Shown here: piece after piece, positions 17,331 through 27,182 of the stretch
Numbering within the stretch: the first letter of the stretch is position 1
Layout of the letters: every line of letters starts with the position of its first letter
From: Aeromonas lusitana
GTDB taxonomy: Bacteria > Pseudomonadota > Gammaproteobacteria > Enterobacterales > Aeromonadaceae
Assembly: GCF_002812985.1 (NCBI RefSeq)
Contig: NZ_PGCP01000005.1
Coordinates: 1-64,000, forward strand
Reading direction: 5' to 3'
DNA: 64,000 bases
Notes under the pieces: generated by a model
The model's database searches: none
What the model saw: only the letters and a program-made list of their open reading frames with translations
Told to the model about the DNA's origin: nothing
Program-made: the position numbers and the translations under genes

Positions 17331-18449
17331 ATGAGCACTATCAAGGACGCACTGCGTCGCTTCGACGGCCAGCGCCGCTGTTGGACACAAGGGTTGGAGC
17401 GCGCCTTTCTTGCCTGGCTCGCCCGCCGGGGCACGCTTGCCAGCACGGGGCAGCCCGTGCGGCGAGTCCTGATCATTCGCAGCACCAACCGGATCGGCAA
17501 CAACCTGTTTCTGCTGCCCTTCCTGCAGGCGGTGCGCGGCGAACACCCGGACGCTGAGATAGAGCTGGTGTGCAGTGGCGGGGCCTTGCTCCCCTTCTTC
17601 GCACAATGCCGCCTCCAGCGCCTTCACTTGCTGCGGTTGCAGGGCAAGCATCTGCTGGCGGCCTTGCCGGCGCTCTGGCGCCTGCGCCGCCAGCACTACG
17701 ACAGGGTCTATGTGCCGTTTGCCTCCAGTACGGATCACCTGATCGCCGCCTGGGTGCGCGCCGGGGAGAAAATAGGCTTCGATGACGCCAAGGGGGATGC
17801 GCTGTTTGAACATCCCCAAGCCCCCGACGACAACTGCCACTACGCCCACCAGCCGCTGCAACTGCTCGGCAAGCGGGCAAGTCTGGCCCACCAGATTGAG
17901 CTTGGCAGAGCGCTGCACAGGGCCAGCCCCCAGCTGGCGGCCCTGAAGCACGCCCAGCCGGATCGCCCCCTCATCGGCTTTTTCACCGGCGCCCGCAAGG
18001 GCAAGGGGCTCTCCCAGCCCCAGTGGCAACGGCTGCTCCGGGATCTGCGCCGCCACAGCCCGGATGCCCTGCTGATCCAGCTCACCGATCCTGCCGATCC
18101 CATGCCTCCTCTCGGGGACTGCCAGCTCACCCTGCCCAGCCTGGCTGAGCTGGTGCGCTTCACCCGGGGCCTTTGTCTCTTCGTCAGCTGCGACACCGGG
18201 CCCCTGCATCTGGCCGCCGCCAGTGGCGTGCCCTGCCTCGGCCTCTTCACCCAGACCGAGCCCGGCCGCTACGGCTGCCTCGGCGCCCAGCACCTCAATC
18301 TGAAGATCGGGGATCCCGATGCCATTCCCCTGGATGCCCGCTGGCTCGCACAAAGCCTGGCGCAGCCACCGGCACTGCCATGGCCGGCGGCGCCCAGGTT
18401 CATTCCTCATGCGTCCAAGCCAGGGACGCTGACCCTGCTCGCACCCTGA
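17331..18449 (+). CDS. Glycosyltransferase family 9 (heptosyltransferase-like)
   Basis: The 372-residue product shows the GT9 fold of ADP-heptose:LPS heptosyltransferases: VRRVLIIRSTNRIGNNLFLL near residue 43, and the C-terminal nucleotide-sugar motif CDTGPLHLAAASGVPCLGLF near 285-305. This family adds heptose or similar sugars to lipid A-core. No other LPS core genes are adjacent, so the acceptor cannot be named. It stands alone between a divergent HPP gene and a terminator. Confidence 0.85.
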   Translation: MSTIKDALRRFDGQRRCWTQGLERAFLAWLARRGTLASTGQPVRRVLIIRSTNRIGNNLFLLPFLQAVRGEHPDAEIELVCSGGALLPFFAQCRLQRLHLLRLQGKHLLAALPALWRLRRQHYDRVYVPFASSTDHLIAAWVRAGEKIGFDDAKGDALFEHPQAPDDNCHYAHQPLQLLGKRASLAHQIELGRALHRASPQLAALKHAQPDRPLIGFFTGARKGKGLSQPQWQRLLRDLRRHSPDALLIQLTDPADPMPPLGDCQLTLPSLAELVRFTRGLCLFVSCDTGPLHLAAASGVPCLGLFTQTEPGRYGCLGAQHLNLKIGDPDAIPLDARWLAQSLAQPPALPWPAAPRFIPHASKPGTLTLLAP

Positions 18450-18472
18450 TAGCCATGGTGGCAACCGATAAA

Positions 18473-18502
18473 AAAGAGGGAAGGCTTGCGCCTTCCCTCT
18501 TT
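18473..18502. terminator. Terminator between the GT9 gene and metE
   Basis: AAAGAGGGAAGGC-TTGC-GCCTTCCCTCTTT, a perfect 13 bp stem between two convergent genes. Confidence 0.9.
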
Positions 18503-18547
18503 CGTTATTCCCGTGCTCGATGAGCGAAGGGATTATTTTTGTTAGCC

Positions 18548-20812
18548 TCAGGCCAGCTCGGCGCGCAGCGCCTTGGTGGCTTCTACCATGACCTTGAGAG
18601 CGGCGGTGGTCTCTTCCCAGCCGCGGGTCTTGAGGCCGCAATCCGGGTTGACCCAGAGCCGGTCCGCCGGGATCTGCTCGGCGGCCTTGCGGATCAGATC
18701 CTCAATCCAGACCTGGGTCGGCACATTGGGCGAGTGGATGTCATACACACCTGGACCGATTTCGTTCGGGTAGTTGAAGCGCTCGAACGCCCCCAGCAGC
18801 TGCATCTGGCTGCGGCTGGTCTCTATGGTAATGACGTCCGCATCGAGCGCCGCCACCGCCTCTATGATGAGGTTGAAGTCGCTGTAGCACATGTGGGTGT
18901 GGATCTGGGTGCTGTCCACCACAGGGCTCGCACTCAGGCGGAAGGCGCGCACCGCCCAGTCCAGATAGGCCTGATGATCCTGCTTGCGAAGGGGCAGACC
19001 CTCGCGGATGGCCGGCTCGTCGATCTGGATGATCTTGATGCCGGCGGCTTCCAGATCCGCTACCTCGTCGCGAATGGCCAGACCGATTTGCAGGGCGGAC
19101 TGCTCGCGGCTCACGTCTTCCCGGGGGAAGGACCAGCAGAGTATGGTGACCGGGCCGGTCAGCATGCCCTTGACCGGCTTGTCGGTCAGGCTCTGGGCAA
19201 ACTTGGTCCATTCGAGCGTCATGGGGGTCGGGCGGTCGATATCCCGGGTGATCACCGGCGGCTTGACGCAGCGGGAGCCATAACTCTGTACCCAACCGAA
19301 GCGGGTGATGGCAAAGCCGTCCAGCAGCTCACCGAAGTACTCCACCATGTCGTTGCGCTCGGCCTCGCCGTGCACCAGCACGTCCAGCCCTATGGCTTCC
19401 TGACGCTCGATGGCATCCTTGATCTGGGCCTGAATGCCCGCTTCGTACGCCTGGTTGTCGATGCGACCGGCGCGCCACTCCTGGCGCAGCGCCCGAATTT
19501 CCGAGGTCTGCGGGAAAGAGCCGATAGTGGTGGTGGGCAAGAGCGGCAGCTTGAGATCCTGGCGCTGGGCCTGTGCCCGCAGCGGATAGGCGCTCTGGCG
19601 ATCGAAGTCGCTGTTGGTGAGACTGGCCAGACGCGACTGCACCCCCTTCTTGTGTACCCGGCTATCGGATTCTCTGTCGACTATGGGCTGGCTGTAGGCC
19701 GCTATCTTGTCGAGATCCCCACCATTGAGGTACTCAGCCAGCAGGCCCAGCTCGTAGCATTTTTGCAGGGCGAAGGCGAACCAGCTGCGGGTCTGGGCGT
19801 CCAGCTCATGCTCCAGGGTCAAGTCCACCGGGCTGTGCAGCAAGGAGCAGGAAGAACCCACCCAGAGCCGCTCGCCGAGCTTGGCTTTCAGTGCCTTGAG
19901 GGTCGGTGCCAGCTTGGCCAGGTTGGCACGCCAGACGTTGCGACCATTGATGACACCGGCGGAGAGCACCCACTGGGCCGGCAGGTGCGGGACCAGCGTC
20001 TCCAGCTGCTCGGGGGCGGCCACCAGATCCAGGTGCAGACCATCCACCTTCAGGCTGGTGATGATGTCGCGCTGATGGGCCACTGAGCCGAAATAGGTGG
20101 TGAGCAGCAGCTTGCAGGGGCCAGCCAGGCGCTCATAGGCCTTGAGGTAGGCCAGACGCCACTCGTCCGGCAAGTCCAGCGCCAAGGCCGGCTCGTCAAT
20201 TTGTACCCACTCCACTCCCTGGGATGCCAATTTGGCCAGGATCTCCTGATAGACGACCAGCAGACGATCCAGCAGCTCGAGGCGGGAGAAGCCGCTCTCT
20301 TTCTCCTTGCCAAGCCACAGGTAGGAGACGGGTCCGAGCAGCACGGCCTTGACCGGCAGCCCCAGGGCCTTGGCCTCTTCCACCTCGTCAAACAGCTGGC
20401 TCCAGCCCAGTTTGAAGCGCTGATCCTGGCTGAACTCGGGTACCAGATAGTGGTAGTTGGTGTTGAACCACTTGGTCATTTCGGCGGCGGCGGCGCTGGG
20501 GCCGGTCGGCGCGCGGCCACGGGCCACCCGGAACAGGGTGTCGAGATCGGTATCCCCATGGCGGTGACGGGCCGGCACGGCATCCACCAGCAGGCTGGTG
20601 CCGAGCACCTGATCGTACCAGGCGAAATCGCCGACCGGCAGCAGGCTGACCCCGGCGGTGCGCTGGGCCTGCCAGTGGCGCTCACGCAGGCTCTTGCCCA
20701 CGGCTACCAGTTCGGCCTGGGTGGTCTCGCCACGCCAGTAGGATTCGAGGGCAAATTTCAGCTCGCGCTTGGCGCCGATACGGGGGAAACCGAGTGTGTG
20801 TGCGCAGGTCAT
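18548..20812 (-). CDS. metE: Cobalamin-independent methionine synthase
   Basis: MetE transfers the methyl group of 5-methyltetrahydropteroyltriglutamate to homocysteine. The 754-residue length is exactly that of the family. Two half-barrels are evident: the N-terminal one begins [19 protein letters not shown], and the C-terminal one begins near [13 protein letters not shown]. Zinc ligands sit in THMCYSDF (His and Cys), in the following ITIETSRS region (Glu) and in NPDCGLKTR (Cys). It is divergent from metR, and the interval carries MetJ- and MetR-like sites. Confidence 0.98.
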   Translation of the reverse strand: MTCAHTLGFPRIGAKRELKFALESYWRGETTQAELVAVGKSLRERHWQAQRTAGVSLLPVGDFAWYDQVLGTSLLVDAVPARHRHGDTDLDTLFRVARGRAPTGPSAAAAEMTKWFNTNYHYLVPEFSQDQRFKLGWSQLFDEVEEAKALGLPVKAVLLGPVSYLWLGKEKESGFSRLELLDRLLVVYQEILAKLASQGVEWVQIDEPALALDLPDEWRLAYLKAYERLAGPCKLLLTTYFGSVAHQRDIITSLKVDGLHLDLVAAPEQLETLVPHLPAQWVLSAGVINGRNVWRANLAKLAPTLKALKAKLGERLWVGSSCSLLHSPVDLTLEHELDAQTRSWFAFALQKCYELGLLAEYLNGGDLDKIAAYSQPIVDRESDSRVHKKGVQSRLASLTNSDFDRQSAYPLRAQAQRQDLKLPLLPTTTIGSFPQTSEIRALRQEWRAGRIDNQAYEAGIQAQIKDAIERQEAIGLDVLVHGEAERNDMVEYFGELLDGFAITRFGWVQSYGSRCVKPPVITRDIDRPTPMTLEWTKFAQSLTDKPVKGMLTGPVTILCWSFPREDVSREQSALQIGLAIRDEVADLEAAGIKIIQIDEPAIREGLPLRKQDHQAYLDWAVRAFRLSASPVVDSTQIHTHMCYSDFNLIIEAVAALDADVITIETSRSQMQLLGAFERFNYPNEIGPGVYDIHSPNVPTQVWIEDLIRKAAEQIPADRLWVNPDCGLKTRGWEETTAALKVMVEATKALRAELA

Positions 20813-20868
20813 AGGTCCAATTCCTTATGCTCGTTCATCTGATGGGAAACTGGATGATTTGGCCATCC

Positions 20869-20892
20869 AGATGTTTACACATCTAGAATGTC
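20869..20892. promoter_or_regulatory. Candidate MetJ operator (tandem met boxes)
   Basis: Three abutting octamers, AGATGTTT, ACACATCT and AGAATGTC, resemble the met box AGACGTCT. The first two match at six of eight bases and the third is weak. They lie about 57 bases before the metE ATG, where MetJ with S-adenosylmethionine would repress. This is a motif match only. Confidence 0.5.
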
Positions 20893-20914
20893 GAGATAAG
20901 GTGGCTCTGGCTAT

Positions 20915-20927
20915 TGAATCCTTTTCA
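20915..20927. promoter_or_regulatory. Candidate MetR binding site
   Basis: TGAA-N5-TTCA, the MetR consensus, lies in the metE-metR interval about 100 bases before metE. MetR with homocysteine activates metE through such sites. The divergent placement supports it. Confidence 0.55.
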
Positions 20928-20970
20928 ACTGGCTCTCAAGAAATTCTCAACTGACGCGCAAGGGCCTCTT

Positions 20971-21128
20971 AGAACTTGTTTACGATCTGTCACGAGATGT
21001 CGTCAGCAAGGTAAAGAGCAGCGCAGGAACCGGAGTGTATATGAATACATGAGCACTCTTGGTGACAAACACGCGAGCAGCACATGAGCCTTGATCACGG
21101 CCTCGCAGTAAGAGCGTGGACAGGTTCT
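20971..21128. repeat. 158 bp inverted-repeat element (MITE-like) between metE and metR
   Basis: The left end AGAACTTGTTTACG and the reverse complement of the right end, AGAACCTGTCCACG, agree at 11 of 14 bases. The interior has a second palindromic core around 21033-21061 (GAGTG...CACTC flanking TATGAATA). There is no open frame of note, so it cannot mobilise itself. It ends 36 bases before the metR ribosome site. It looks like a non-autonomous element or dispersed palindromic repeat; the parent family is not identified. Confidence 0.6.
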
Positions 21129-21176
21129 TAGCCCATATGGAAGTCAGCCTGCAGTGGATGCACAAGGAGCGAGATC

Positions 21177-22097
21177 ATGGGTGTGCCCAACAATCCGACC
21201 AGTAATTTGAACATCGATATCAAGCACTTGAAGACCATCAGTGCACTGGCCGAGCAAGGCTCCCTGGCGGGCGCCGCGTTGACGCTGAACCTCACCCAGT
21301 CCGCCCTCTCCCATCAGCTCAAAGAGTTGGAGACCCGCCTCAACCTGGAGCTCTACTTGCGAAAGAGCCGGCCCCTGGTGCTGACGGCGGCGGGCCAGCA
21401 GTTGCTCAACCTGGCCCGTCAGGTGTTGCCCGCCCTGGCGCTGACCGAGCGCCAGCTGCAGGCGCTGCACAGCGGCGACGCCGGCCGGTTGCACCTGGCG
21501 CTCGATTGCCACAGCTGCATCCAGTGGCTGCTGCCGCTGTTGCCGGATTTTCGCCGCCAGTGGCCCGGGGTGGATCTGGAAGTCGAATCCGTGCCGGGCT
21601 TCGATGCCATCAGTGCCCTGCTCGGCGGCCAACTCGATCTGCTGCTTACCTCGGACGTGCAGGCCAGAGGAGATCTGCACTTCGAGCCGCTGTTTGCCTT
21701 CGACCTCACCTTGGTGATGGCATCGGATAGCAGGCTGTGCCACAAAACACAGATAGAGCCGATAGATCTGCTACAGGAAGTGCTGCTGGTCTACCCGGTG
21801 GAGCGGGCTCGCATGGACGTGTTCAGCCGCTTCCTGCAACCCGCCGGGGTAGAGCCCGCCCGCAGCAAGCCGGTGGACAACACCTCCGTCATGCTGCAGA
21901 TGGCTGCCGCCGGGCTCGGGGTCGCCGCCCTGCCCCGCTGGGCCAGCGAGGAGTTTGTGCGTCAGGGTTTGCTCGAGTCCAGGCCTCTTGGCCAAGGCGT
22001 GCGCCGCCATATGTATGGCGCCGTGCGTGCCGCCGACCGGGATCAGGCCTGCCTGCAGAGCCTGTTCGAGCGGATCCGCACCAAGATGGGTGCCTGA
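21177..22097 (+). CDS. metR: LysR-type activator MetR
   Basis: MetR activates metE and other methionine genes in response to homocysteine. The 306-residue product has the LysR N-terminal helix-turn-helix (LKTISALAEQGSLAGAALTL, with QSALSHQLKELE) and a two-lobed effector domain from about residue 95, with the MetR-typical CHSCIQWLLPLLPDFRRQWP. Its position divergent from metE settles the identity. AAGGAG lies seven bases before the ATG. A 158 bp repeat element sits just upstream and may have altered or supplied its promoter. Confidence 0.95.
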   Translation: MGVPNNPTSNLNIDIKHLKTISALAEQGSLAGAALTLNLTQSALSHQLKELETRLNLELYLRKSRPLVLTAAGQQLLNLARQVLPALALTERQLQALHSGDAGRLHLALDCHSCIQWLLPLLPDFRRQWPGVDLEVESVPGFDAISALLGGQLDLLLTSDVQARGDLHFEPLFAFDLTLVMASDSRLCHKTQIEPIDLLQEVLLVYPVERARMDVFSRFLQPAGVEPARSKPVDNTSVMLQMAAAGLGVAALPRWASEEFVRQGLLESRPLGQGVRRHMYGAVRAADRDQACLQSLFERIRTKMGA

Positions 22098-22205
22098 CGC
22101 CGACCCATAAAAAAGCCGCCCCCTTCTGCTGCTCGGGAGCGGCTCGATGTCATCACGCCAGCATCATACAAACGCTGGCGGCTTCTTCCTGCTCATTCTT
22201 CCTGC

Positions 22206-22973
22206 TTACTCTTCCTCGGCCCCGCAGCTGGCGTGGCCGTGTCGCCGCGGGCAGTTGTCACACAGCTCTCCGTCCCGGCGCTTGTAGTGCAGGCAGCAAC
22301 GCTGGCGCACATAGCCGGGGGCGGCGCTTGTATCCACCATTCCCCGTACCTCGCGCCAGCCCGCCAGATGCTCGGCGGGCAGGCCGCAGGCGGCCAGCCA
22401 GAGCGGCGCATGGGCCGCGACCTCCTCCCGGCTTATCTCGCCAAAGAAGTCCGGCACCCGCACCAGGGCTGACAGCAGATCGTCCGCCAGCAGTGGGCGG
22501 ATAAAACCGGGCCTTAGCCGCTGCACACTCCCCATCAGCTCGAACAGCCCCTGCCAGTGAGTGTGCAGGCGAGTGCCCGCCGCGTCGATCAGCACTTCGC
22601 GCTCCCCCTTGATCATGGGTGCCAGCGGCAGGCTGAAACCGGACACCAGACCCCCCTGATGACCCTGCCCCAGCCTGTCCAGAGCCGGCACGGCGCCGAC
22701 CCGGTAGACAGCGACCATGGCGAGGTAAATGGATTGCCAGCACAGCATGCCCCAACTGCGGGTCAGCCAGTAGGCGGGACCCGCCTCCGGGTGCGCCAGG
22801 CGCCAGTGATCGTGCAGCGCCAGCGCCACCTCGGCGGACGCCGAGCTGCCGTCAGCGGCCGTCAGCAAGGGGAGATCCCCCGCCACCACGCGCCCCTTGA
22901 GGGAGCCGATCAGCTGAGCCGCGGCGGCAAACAGCCCCTCGTGCTCACCTTGATCAGCCGATTGCTGCGCCAC
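22206..22973 (-). CDS. FhuF-like siderophore ferric-iron reductase
   Basis: The product (255 residues from a GTG at 22973) belongs to the FhuF-related siderophore iron reductases. Its signature is the C-terminal [2Fe-2S] motif: RQRCCLHYK followed by CDNCPR, four cysteines in a C-C-x10-C-x2-C arrangement. Such proteins reduce ferric iron from imported hydroxamate or catecholate siderophores in the cytoplasm. It lies about 110 bases downstream of the TonB receptor gene on the same strand, so the two likely form one iron-uptake unit. The start is uncertain: no ribosome site is visible and the frame stays open upstream. Confidence 0.85.
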   Translation of the reverse strand: MAQQSADQGEHEGLFAAAAQLIGSLKGRVVAGDLPLLTAADGSSASAEVALALHDHWRLAHPEAGPAYWLTRSWGMLCWQSIYLAMVAVYRVGAVPALDRLGQGHQGGLVSGFSLPLAPMIKGEREVLIDAAGTRLHTHWQGLFELMGSVQRLRPGFIRPLLADDLLSALVRVPDFFGEISREEVAAHAPLWLAACGLPAEHLAGWREVRGMVDTSAAPGYVRQRCCLHYKRRDGELCDNCPRRHGHASCGAEEE

Positions 22974-23080
22974 GTCGTCAAGCCGAGTGCCGCCGGCGCC
23001 TCTGGCACCGATGGAATGGGCTTCGCTTCGCGGCGGAGAGCCGATGGCAGAGAGCCCCGACCGTTGGCCGGGGCGCAGGG

Positions 23081-25225
23081 TTAGAATGCGTATTTGAGTC
23101 TCGCCTCCAGGTTACGCTCGGCGCCGAACCAGCAGTTGTTCTGGTCGTAGCAGGAGTAGTAGGTCTTATCAAGCAGGTTGCTGGCGCTCAAGGATGCCTC
23201 TACCCCTTTCAGGCTCTGGCTCAGTTCGGCAAGATCGTAGGATGCCGACATGTCCATCAGGACATAATCCGGCACCGTATCGGTATTGGCGGCATCGAGC
23301 TCGGCCTCACCCACGTAGCGCAGGCCGGCGCCGACGCGCATGCCCTGCAGGCTGCCGCCGCCATAGTAGTTGCTCCACAGGGAGGCCATCTGCTTGGGTA
23401 CCCAGACCGGGGTCTTGCCCTGCAGATCCGTGGTGTCCTTGGTGATCTCCATGTCCTGGCGGGTATAGCTCAGCGCCAGATCCAGCTGGTCGGTGATATC
23501 CATCCGCCCTTCCAGCTCGATCCCCTTGGAGACGATCTCGCCGGTCTGCAGCTTGGGTCCGTAGATGTTGTCTGGATCCGTCACCAGGGCGTTCTCCTTG
23601 GTGATATGGAAGGCGGCGACGGTGAAGGTCTTGCTCATATCCTCGGACAGGAACTTGATGCCCCCCTCCCACTGCTGACCGGTGGAGGGGTCAAACGCCT
23701 TGCCGTTCTTGTCCGCACCGGGTACCGGCTCGAAGCTCTCGGCATAGCTCACGTAAGGGGAGAAGCCGTAATCCAGCTCATAGAGGGCGCCGAGACGGAA
23801 GGAGAGATTGTCCTGATCTATCTTGGCCAGGGACTGACTGGCCGCTCCCATGTAGAGGCCGCGGCTGTCGGTGTCCATCTGGTAGCTGTCATAACGGGCG
23901 CCGCCGATGGCCACCAGCCTGTCCAGGCGCACCTGATCCTGCAGATAGACCCCGGTCTGGGACTGACGAATGACCTTGCGATCCTCATAGGAGAAATTCA
24001 GGGCACTCGGCACTATCTGGTTGTGGTTCGGGTTGAACATGTCGATGCTGGGGGCGGAATAGTCGAGGGTATCCTGATAGAGGATGTGCGCATCGAGATA
24101 CTGGTAATCGACCCCGAGCAGCAGGTTGTGCTGGGCGCTGCCGGTCATCACCTTGCCCGCCAGCTGGTTGTCGATGACAAAGCCGCGGGAATCCTCGTCC
24201 GTCAGATAGGCGTTGCGCGCCACGGTGCGGTTGTCCACCGCCAGGGGGGCGTTATAGGTGTTACGCTGATAGGCGGAGGCGTCCATGTAGCGGGCATTTT
24301 GCAGCACCTGCCAGTTGTCGTTGAATTCGTGGCTCAGCTTGTAGCCCACCAGGGTCACGTCCCGGTTGTACTCGTTCCAGTTCTCGTCCCCAAGGAAGGT
24401 ATCGCTGCCAAGCTGCCCCAGGGGGTTGCTCTTGACCGAGCCGCTGGCCGGTACAGTGGTGTAGATGCCGGCTTCCGGATCTTTTTGGTAGTAGAGGTTC
24501 AGGTTCAGCAGGGTGCGCTCGCCGAGCTGCCAGTCGAGCGAGGGCGCAAACACGTAGCGCTCCTCTTCCGAGGTCACCGCCTGGCCGTCCTTCTGACGGG
24601 CCAGCCCCACCACCCGGTAGGCGAGCTGCTCGTTGATGGCGCCCGTGCTGTCAAAGCTCATCTCTTTGAGGGCACCGGTGCCCGTGGCCACGCTCACGCT
24701 GTGTTTGGCGTCCCGCTGGGGGCGCTTGGCGATGAGGTTGACCATGCCACCCGGCGGCATGCTGCCGTAGAGCACGGAGGTCGGCCCCTTGAACACTTCC
24801 AGCTGCTCGATGGCCACCGGATCTATCTGGGGTTGCAGGTTCCACTCGTTGTATTGCAGCAGCAGGCCGTCGTAGAAGTTCTGGTAGTTGTCAAAGCCGC
24901 GGATATTAAACAGGTCCAGCCGATTGACGGCGCCGCCGCGCAGCTCGGTATTGACGCCGGGCACATAGCGCAGGGCCTCGCTCACCGAGCTGACGCCACG
25001 CTGCTCCAGGGTCTCGCTGTCCACCACCGAGATAGCCTGGGGCGTCTCTATGGGGTCGAGCTGGGTCTTGGTCGCCGTGTTGCGATAGGTCTGACCGAGC
25101 ACGGTCAGGGTCTCGTCGGCCACCTTCTCTGACGATTCAAGGGGCGCGGCGGCCAGGGCTGAGCCTGCCAACAGGGCGGAGATGGTCGCGGCGACCACGG
25201 TCAATGGGGGGTGAACAAGTTGCAT
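23081..25225 (-). CDS. TonB-dependent siderophore receptor
   Basis: An outer-membrane gated barrel that imports ferric siderophore with TonB energy. From the ATG at 25225 (AGGA five bases upstream) it has 714 residues and a signal peptide ending GSALA. An upstream in-frame ATG at 25276 would place 17 residues before the signal. The TonB box is DETLTVLG, the plug begins PIETPQAISVVDSETLEQRG, and the chain ends LEARLKYAF with the terminal Phe of Bam substrates. The plug signature (GVNTELRGG, FNIRGFDNYQNFYDG) resembles ferrichrome/hydroxamate-type receptors (FhuA/FhuE/FoxA group). The exact siderophore cannot be told. Confidence 0.93.
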   Translation of the reverse strand: MQLVHPPLTVVAATISALLAGSALAAAPLESSEKVADETLTVLGQTYRNTATKTQLDPIETPQAISVVDSETLEQRGVSSVSEALRYVPGVNTELRGGAVNRLDLFNIRGFDNYQNFYDGLLLQYNEWNLQPQIDPVAIEQLEVFKGPTSVLYGSMPPGGMVNLIAKRPQRDAKHSVSVATGTGALKEMSFDSTGAINEQLAYRVVGLARQKDGQAVTSEEERYVFAPSLDWQLGERTLLNLNLYYQKDPEAGIYTTVPASGSVKSNPLGQLGSDTFLGDENWNEYNRDVTLVGYKLSHEFNDNWQVLQNARYMDASAYQRNTYNAPLAVDNRTVARNAYLTDEDSRGFVIDNQLAGKVMTGSAQHNLLLGVDYQYLDAHILYQDTLDYSAPSIDMFNPNHNQIVPSALNFSYEDRKVIRQSQTGVYLQDQVRLDRLVAIGGARYDSYQMDTDSRGLYMGAASQSLAKIDQDNLSFRLGALYELDYGFSPYVSYAESFEPVPGADKNGKAFDPSTGQQWEGGIKFLSEDMSKTFTVAAFHITKENALVTDPDNIYGPKLQTGEIVSKGIELEGRMDITDQLDLALSYTRQDMEITKDTTDLQGKTPVWVPKQMASLWSNYYGGGSLQGMRVGAGLRYVGEAELDAANTDTVPDYVLMDMSASYDLAELSQSLKGVEASLSASNLLDKTYYSCYDQNNCWFGAERNLEARLKYAF

Positions 25226-25260
25226 CTGATCCTCGACTGCCAACTGCATGTGAATAGTAA

Positions 25261-25273
25261 CAAATCTCATTTG
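25261..25273. promoter_or_regulatory. Inverted repeat, possible Fur-type site upstream of the receptor
   Basis: Read on the receptor strand this is CAAAT-GAG-ATTTG inside an AT-rich stretch 36 bases before the receptor start. It overlaps AATGAGA, a half-site word common in Fur boxes, but the other half is poor. Iron regulation is expected for the gene; this particular site is weakly supported. Confidence 0.35.
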
Positions 25274-25563
25274 CATTTTATTGTTCTATTTCGCCCCTGA
25301 ATTAACAATTTGGGGCATGTTGGCGGGTCAATGAGGAAGAAATGGCGGTGCATCGGCGCCATCTGACTGCGAAATATGACAAGTGCGCGGAGAGCATATC
25401 CAAACGACAATGGTGCAGCCGTTGGGTCAGCGTCGGGCAGCGCGGAGCTGCTACCGGCCAGCGGGCCGGGATCGGATCTTCCATCATGAGGAAATAAGAA
25501 ACCGAAAAAGCGCCCATTGAACGAATCCAATTTAGAGCTTTGACTCTTTTTTCGTCAATTCAC

Positions 25564-25577
25564 TTGATCCGGGTCAA
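25564..25577 (+). promoter_or_regulatory. FNR-type site upstream of the c-di-GMP gene pair
   Basis: TTGAT-CCGG-GTCAA matches the FNR consensus TTGAT-N4-ATCAA at nine of ten bases. If used as a class II site centred at -41.5, transcription would start near 25612, leaving a 50-base leader before the ATG at 25662. That favours 25662 over the ATG at 25593 as translation start. Confidence 0.6.
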
Positions 25578-25661
25578 GCGCTACTGACAGGGATGAAGAT
25601 AGACTCCCTCCCCCAAAAATCAGCCCGATTTGAGACGATACAAGGCCCCCCGATCGCGCCC

Positions 25662-27182
25662 ATGAACGACATCATCAGCAAAGAACTGCACTGCAATACC
25701 CAGCTCAATATCTCCTTTGGCGTGATCATCCTGACCCTGGTCATCAGCATGGCGACCGTCAGCTGCCTCATTCAGCGCTCGGCCGAGCAGACATACCATG
25801 CCATCGCCACCACGTTCGTCCACAACATGGCCACCCAGTTTATCGAGCAGCAGTTCAAGCCGCTGGAATACACCCTCAACGAGACCAGCAACTTCATCGA
25901 CGGGCCCAAACTGGCGGGGTTCCTCGATAAGGAACAGTCCTCCTTGCGCACCGTGCTGATACAAACGTTGTCTATCAACCCGAGCATCACCAGCATCGTC
26001 GCCTCCGACCTGCAGGGGCACTTCAATACCGTCCCCTTCCTGCCAGTCGCCACCGATTTCGATGCCACCACCCGGCCCTGGTACAGGTCTTCCACCTCCC
26101 GCAGCCTGTTCGTCAACTACAGCGATCACTACACCAATGCGCAGACGGGGCAGCAGACCGTCTCCTTCTCCCAGCTCATCGTCAGTCAGGATGGCTACCC
26201 GCTCGGCACCCTGGCCATGGATCTCAATCTCGAGCACCTGAGCTATCCCCTGCGCCAGTTGAAGAGCCCGCTCAAGGGAGAGTTCTACGTGGTGGACAGG
26301 GCCGGCGACATTTTGCTGCACTCGGATGTGAGCAACCTGTTTCGCCACAGCGTCGATCCTGCCCTCATCGGCAAGATGACCAATGGGGAAGATCACCTCC
26401 ATGATCCGCAGACCCAAACCCACGTTTATTACTACTCCTTCTCCAACCCGGACTGGTTTGTCATCTATACCGTCAGCGATGCCGACTTCAACAGCGCCAC
26501 CCGAGCCGATGCCTACCTGCTGCTGATCGCCATTCCGGTCTGCCTGCTGATCTGCCTGCTGTGCTGGGGCTCCCTGCGCAACTGCTTCAACAAGATGATC
26601 ATCCAGATAGTCGCCATGCTGCGCATCGGTCGCATCGATCTGGACAAGCCCGACAACCTGCTGCGCCAGGAGATCCAGAGCGGCCACGATCAGATGCAGG
26701 AGGCGGTCACCGCCTCCACCACGGATGCCCTCACCGGCCTGTTCAATCGCCGCAGCTTCGATCAGGATCTCAGAGCCTGCGTCGACAACGGCCAGCCCTT
26801 CTTCCTCGGCATGGTCGATCTGGACAACTTCAAGGCCATCAATGACAAACGGGGGCACCTGATGGGGGATACGGTACTCAAAACCGTGGCGCAAGAGGGG
26901 ATGCAGGGTGCCGGCAAACGGGCCAACCTCTATCGCTATGGCGGCGAGGAGCTGGCACTCCTCATCCCGGGTGACAACAAGAACTCGGCCATCGCCCTGC
27001 TCGAGCACTGGCGCCAACGGGTCGAAACCCGCCAGTGGCGTGAGGCGGATCTGGTAGTGACCTTCTCCGCCGGCCTCGGTCAATGGCAACAAGAATCCAT
27101 CTCACAGCTGATCGAGAAGGTTGATCAGTCCCTGTATGAGGCCAAGCGGAGTGGCAAGAATCGGGTGCACTATGCCGACTGA
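25662..27182 (+). CDS. Membrane diguanylate cyclase with dCache sensor (GGDEF)
   Basis: The product makes cyclic di-GMP. From 25662 it is 506 residues: a membrane helix at about 17-40, a periplasmic double-Cache sensor (about 41-285) with the ligand-pocket word TRPWYRSS, a second membrane helix near 290-312 and a C-terminal GGDEF domain. The GGDEF domain has TDALTGLFNRRSFDQDL and the active-site loop YRYGGEELA, a functional GGEEL variant. No clear RxxD inhibitory site precedes the loop. An alternative ATG at 25593 has GGG directly abutting it and lies within the likely promoter. The gene overlaps the following phosphodiesterase by 11 bases. Confidence 0.9.
   Translation: MNDIISKELHCNTQLNISFGVIILTLVISMATVSCLIQRSAEQTYHAIATTFVHNMATQFIEQQFKPLEYTLNETSNFIDGPKLAGFLDKEQSSLRTVLIQTLSINPSITSIVASDLQGHFNTVPFLPVATDFDATTRPWYRSSTSRSLFVNYSDHYTNAQTGQQTVSFSQLIVSQDGYPLGTLAMDLNLEHLSYPLRQLKSPLKGEFYVVDRAGDILLHSDVSNLFRHSVDPALIGKMTNGEDHLHDPQTQTHVYYYSFSNPDWFVIYTVSDADFNSATRADAYLLLIAIPVCLLICLLCWGSLRNCFNKMIIQIVAMLRIGRIDLDKPDNLLRQEIQSGHDQMQEAVTASTTDALTGLFNRRSFDQDLRACVDNGQPFFLGMVDLDNFKAINDKRGHLMGDTVLKTVAQEGMQGAGKRANLYRYGGEELALLIPGDNKNSAIALLEHWRQRVETRQWREADLVVTFSAGLGQWQQESISQLIEKVDQSLYEAKRSGKNRVHYAD

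Noticed and set aside
18539..20086. 515-codon plus-strand frame opposite metE
   Set aside because: Mirror frame of metE, rich in Gly/His/Gln/Leu without domain motifs.
25620..27092. 490-codon frame opposite the diguanylate cyclase
   Set aside because: Shadow of a gene with intact GGDEF motifs on the plus strand.
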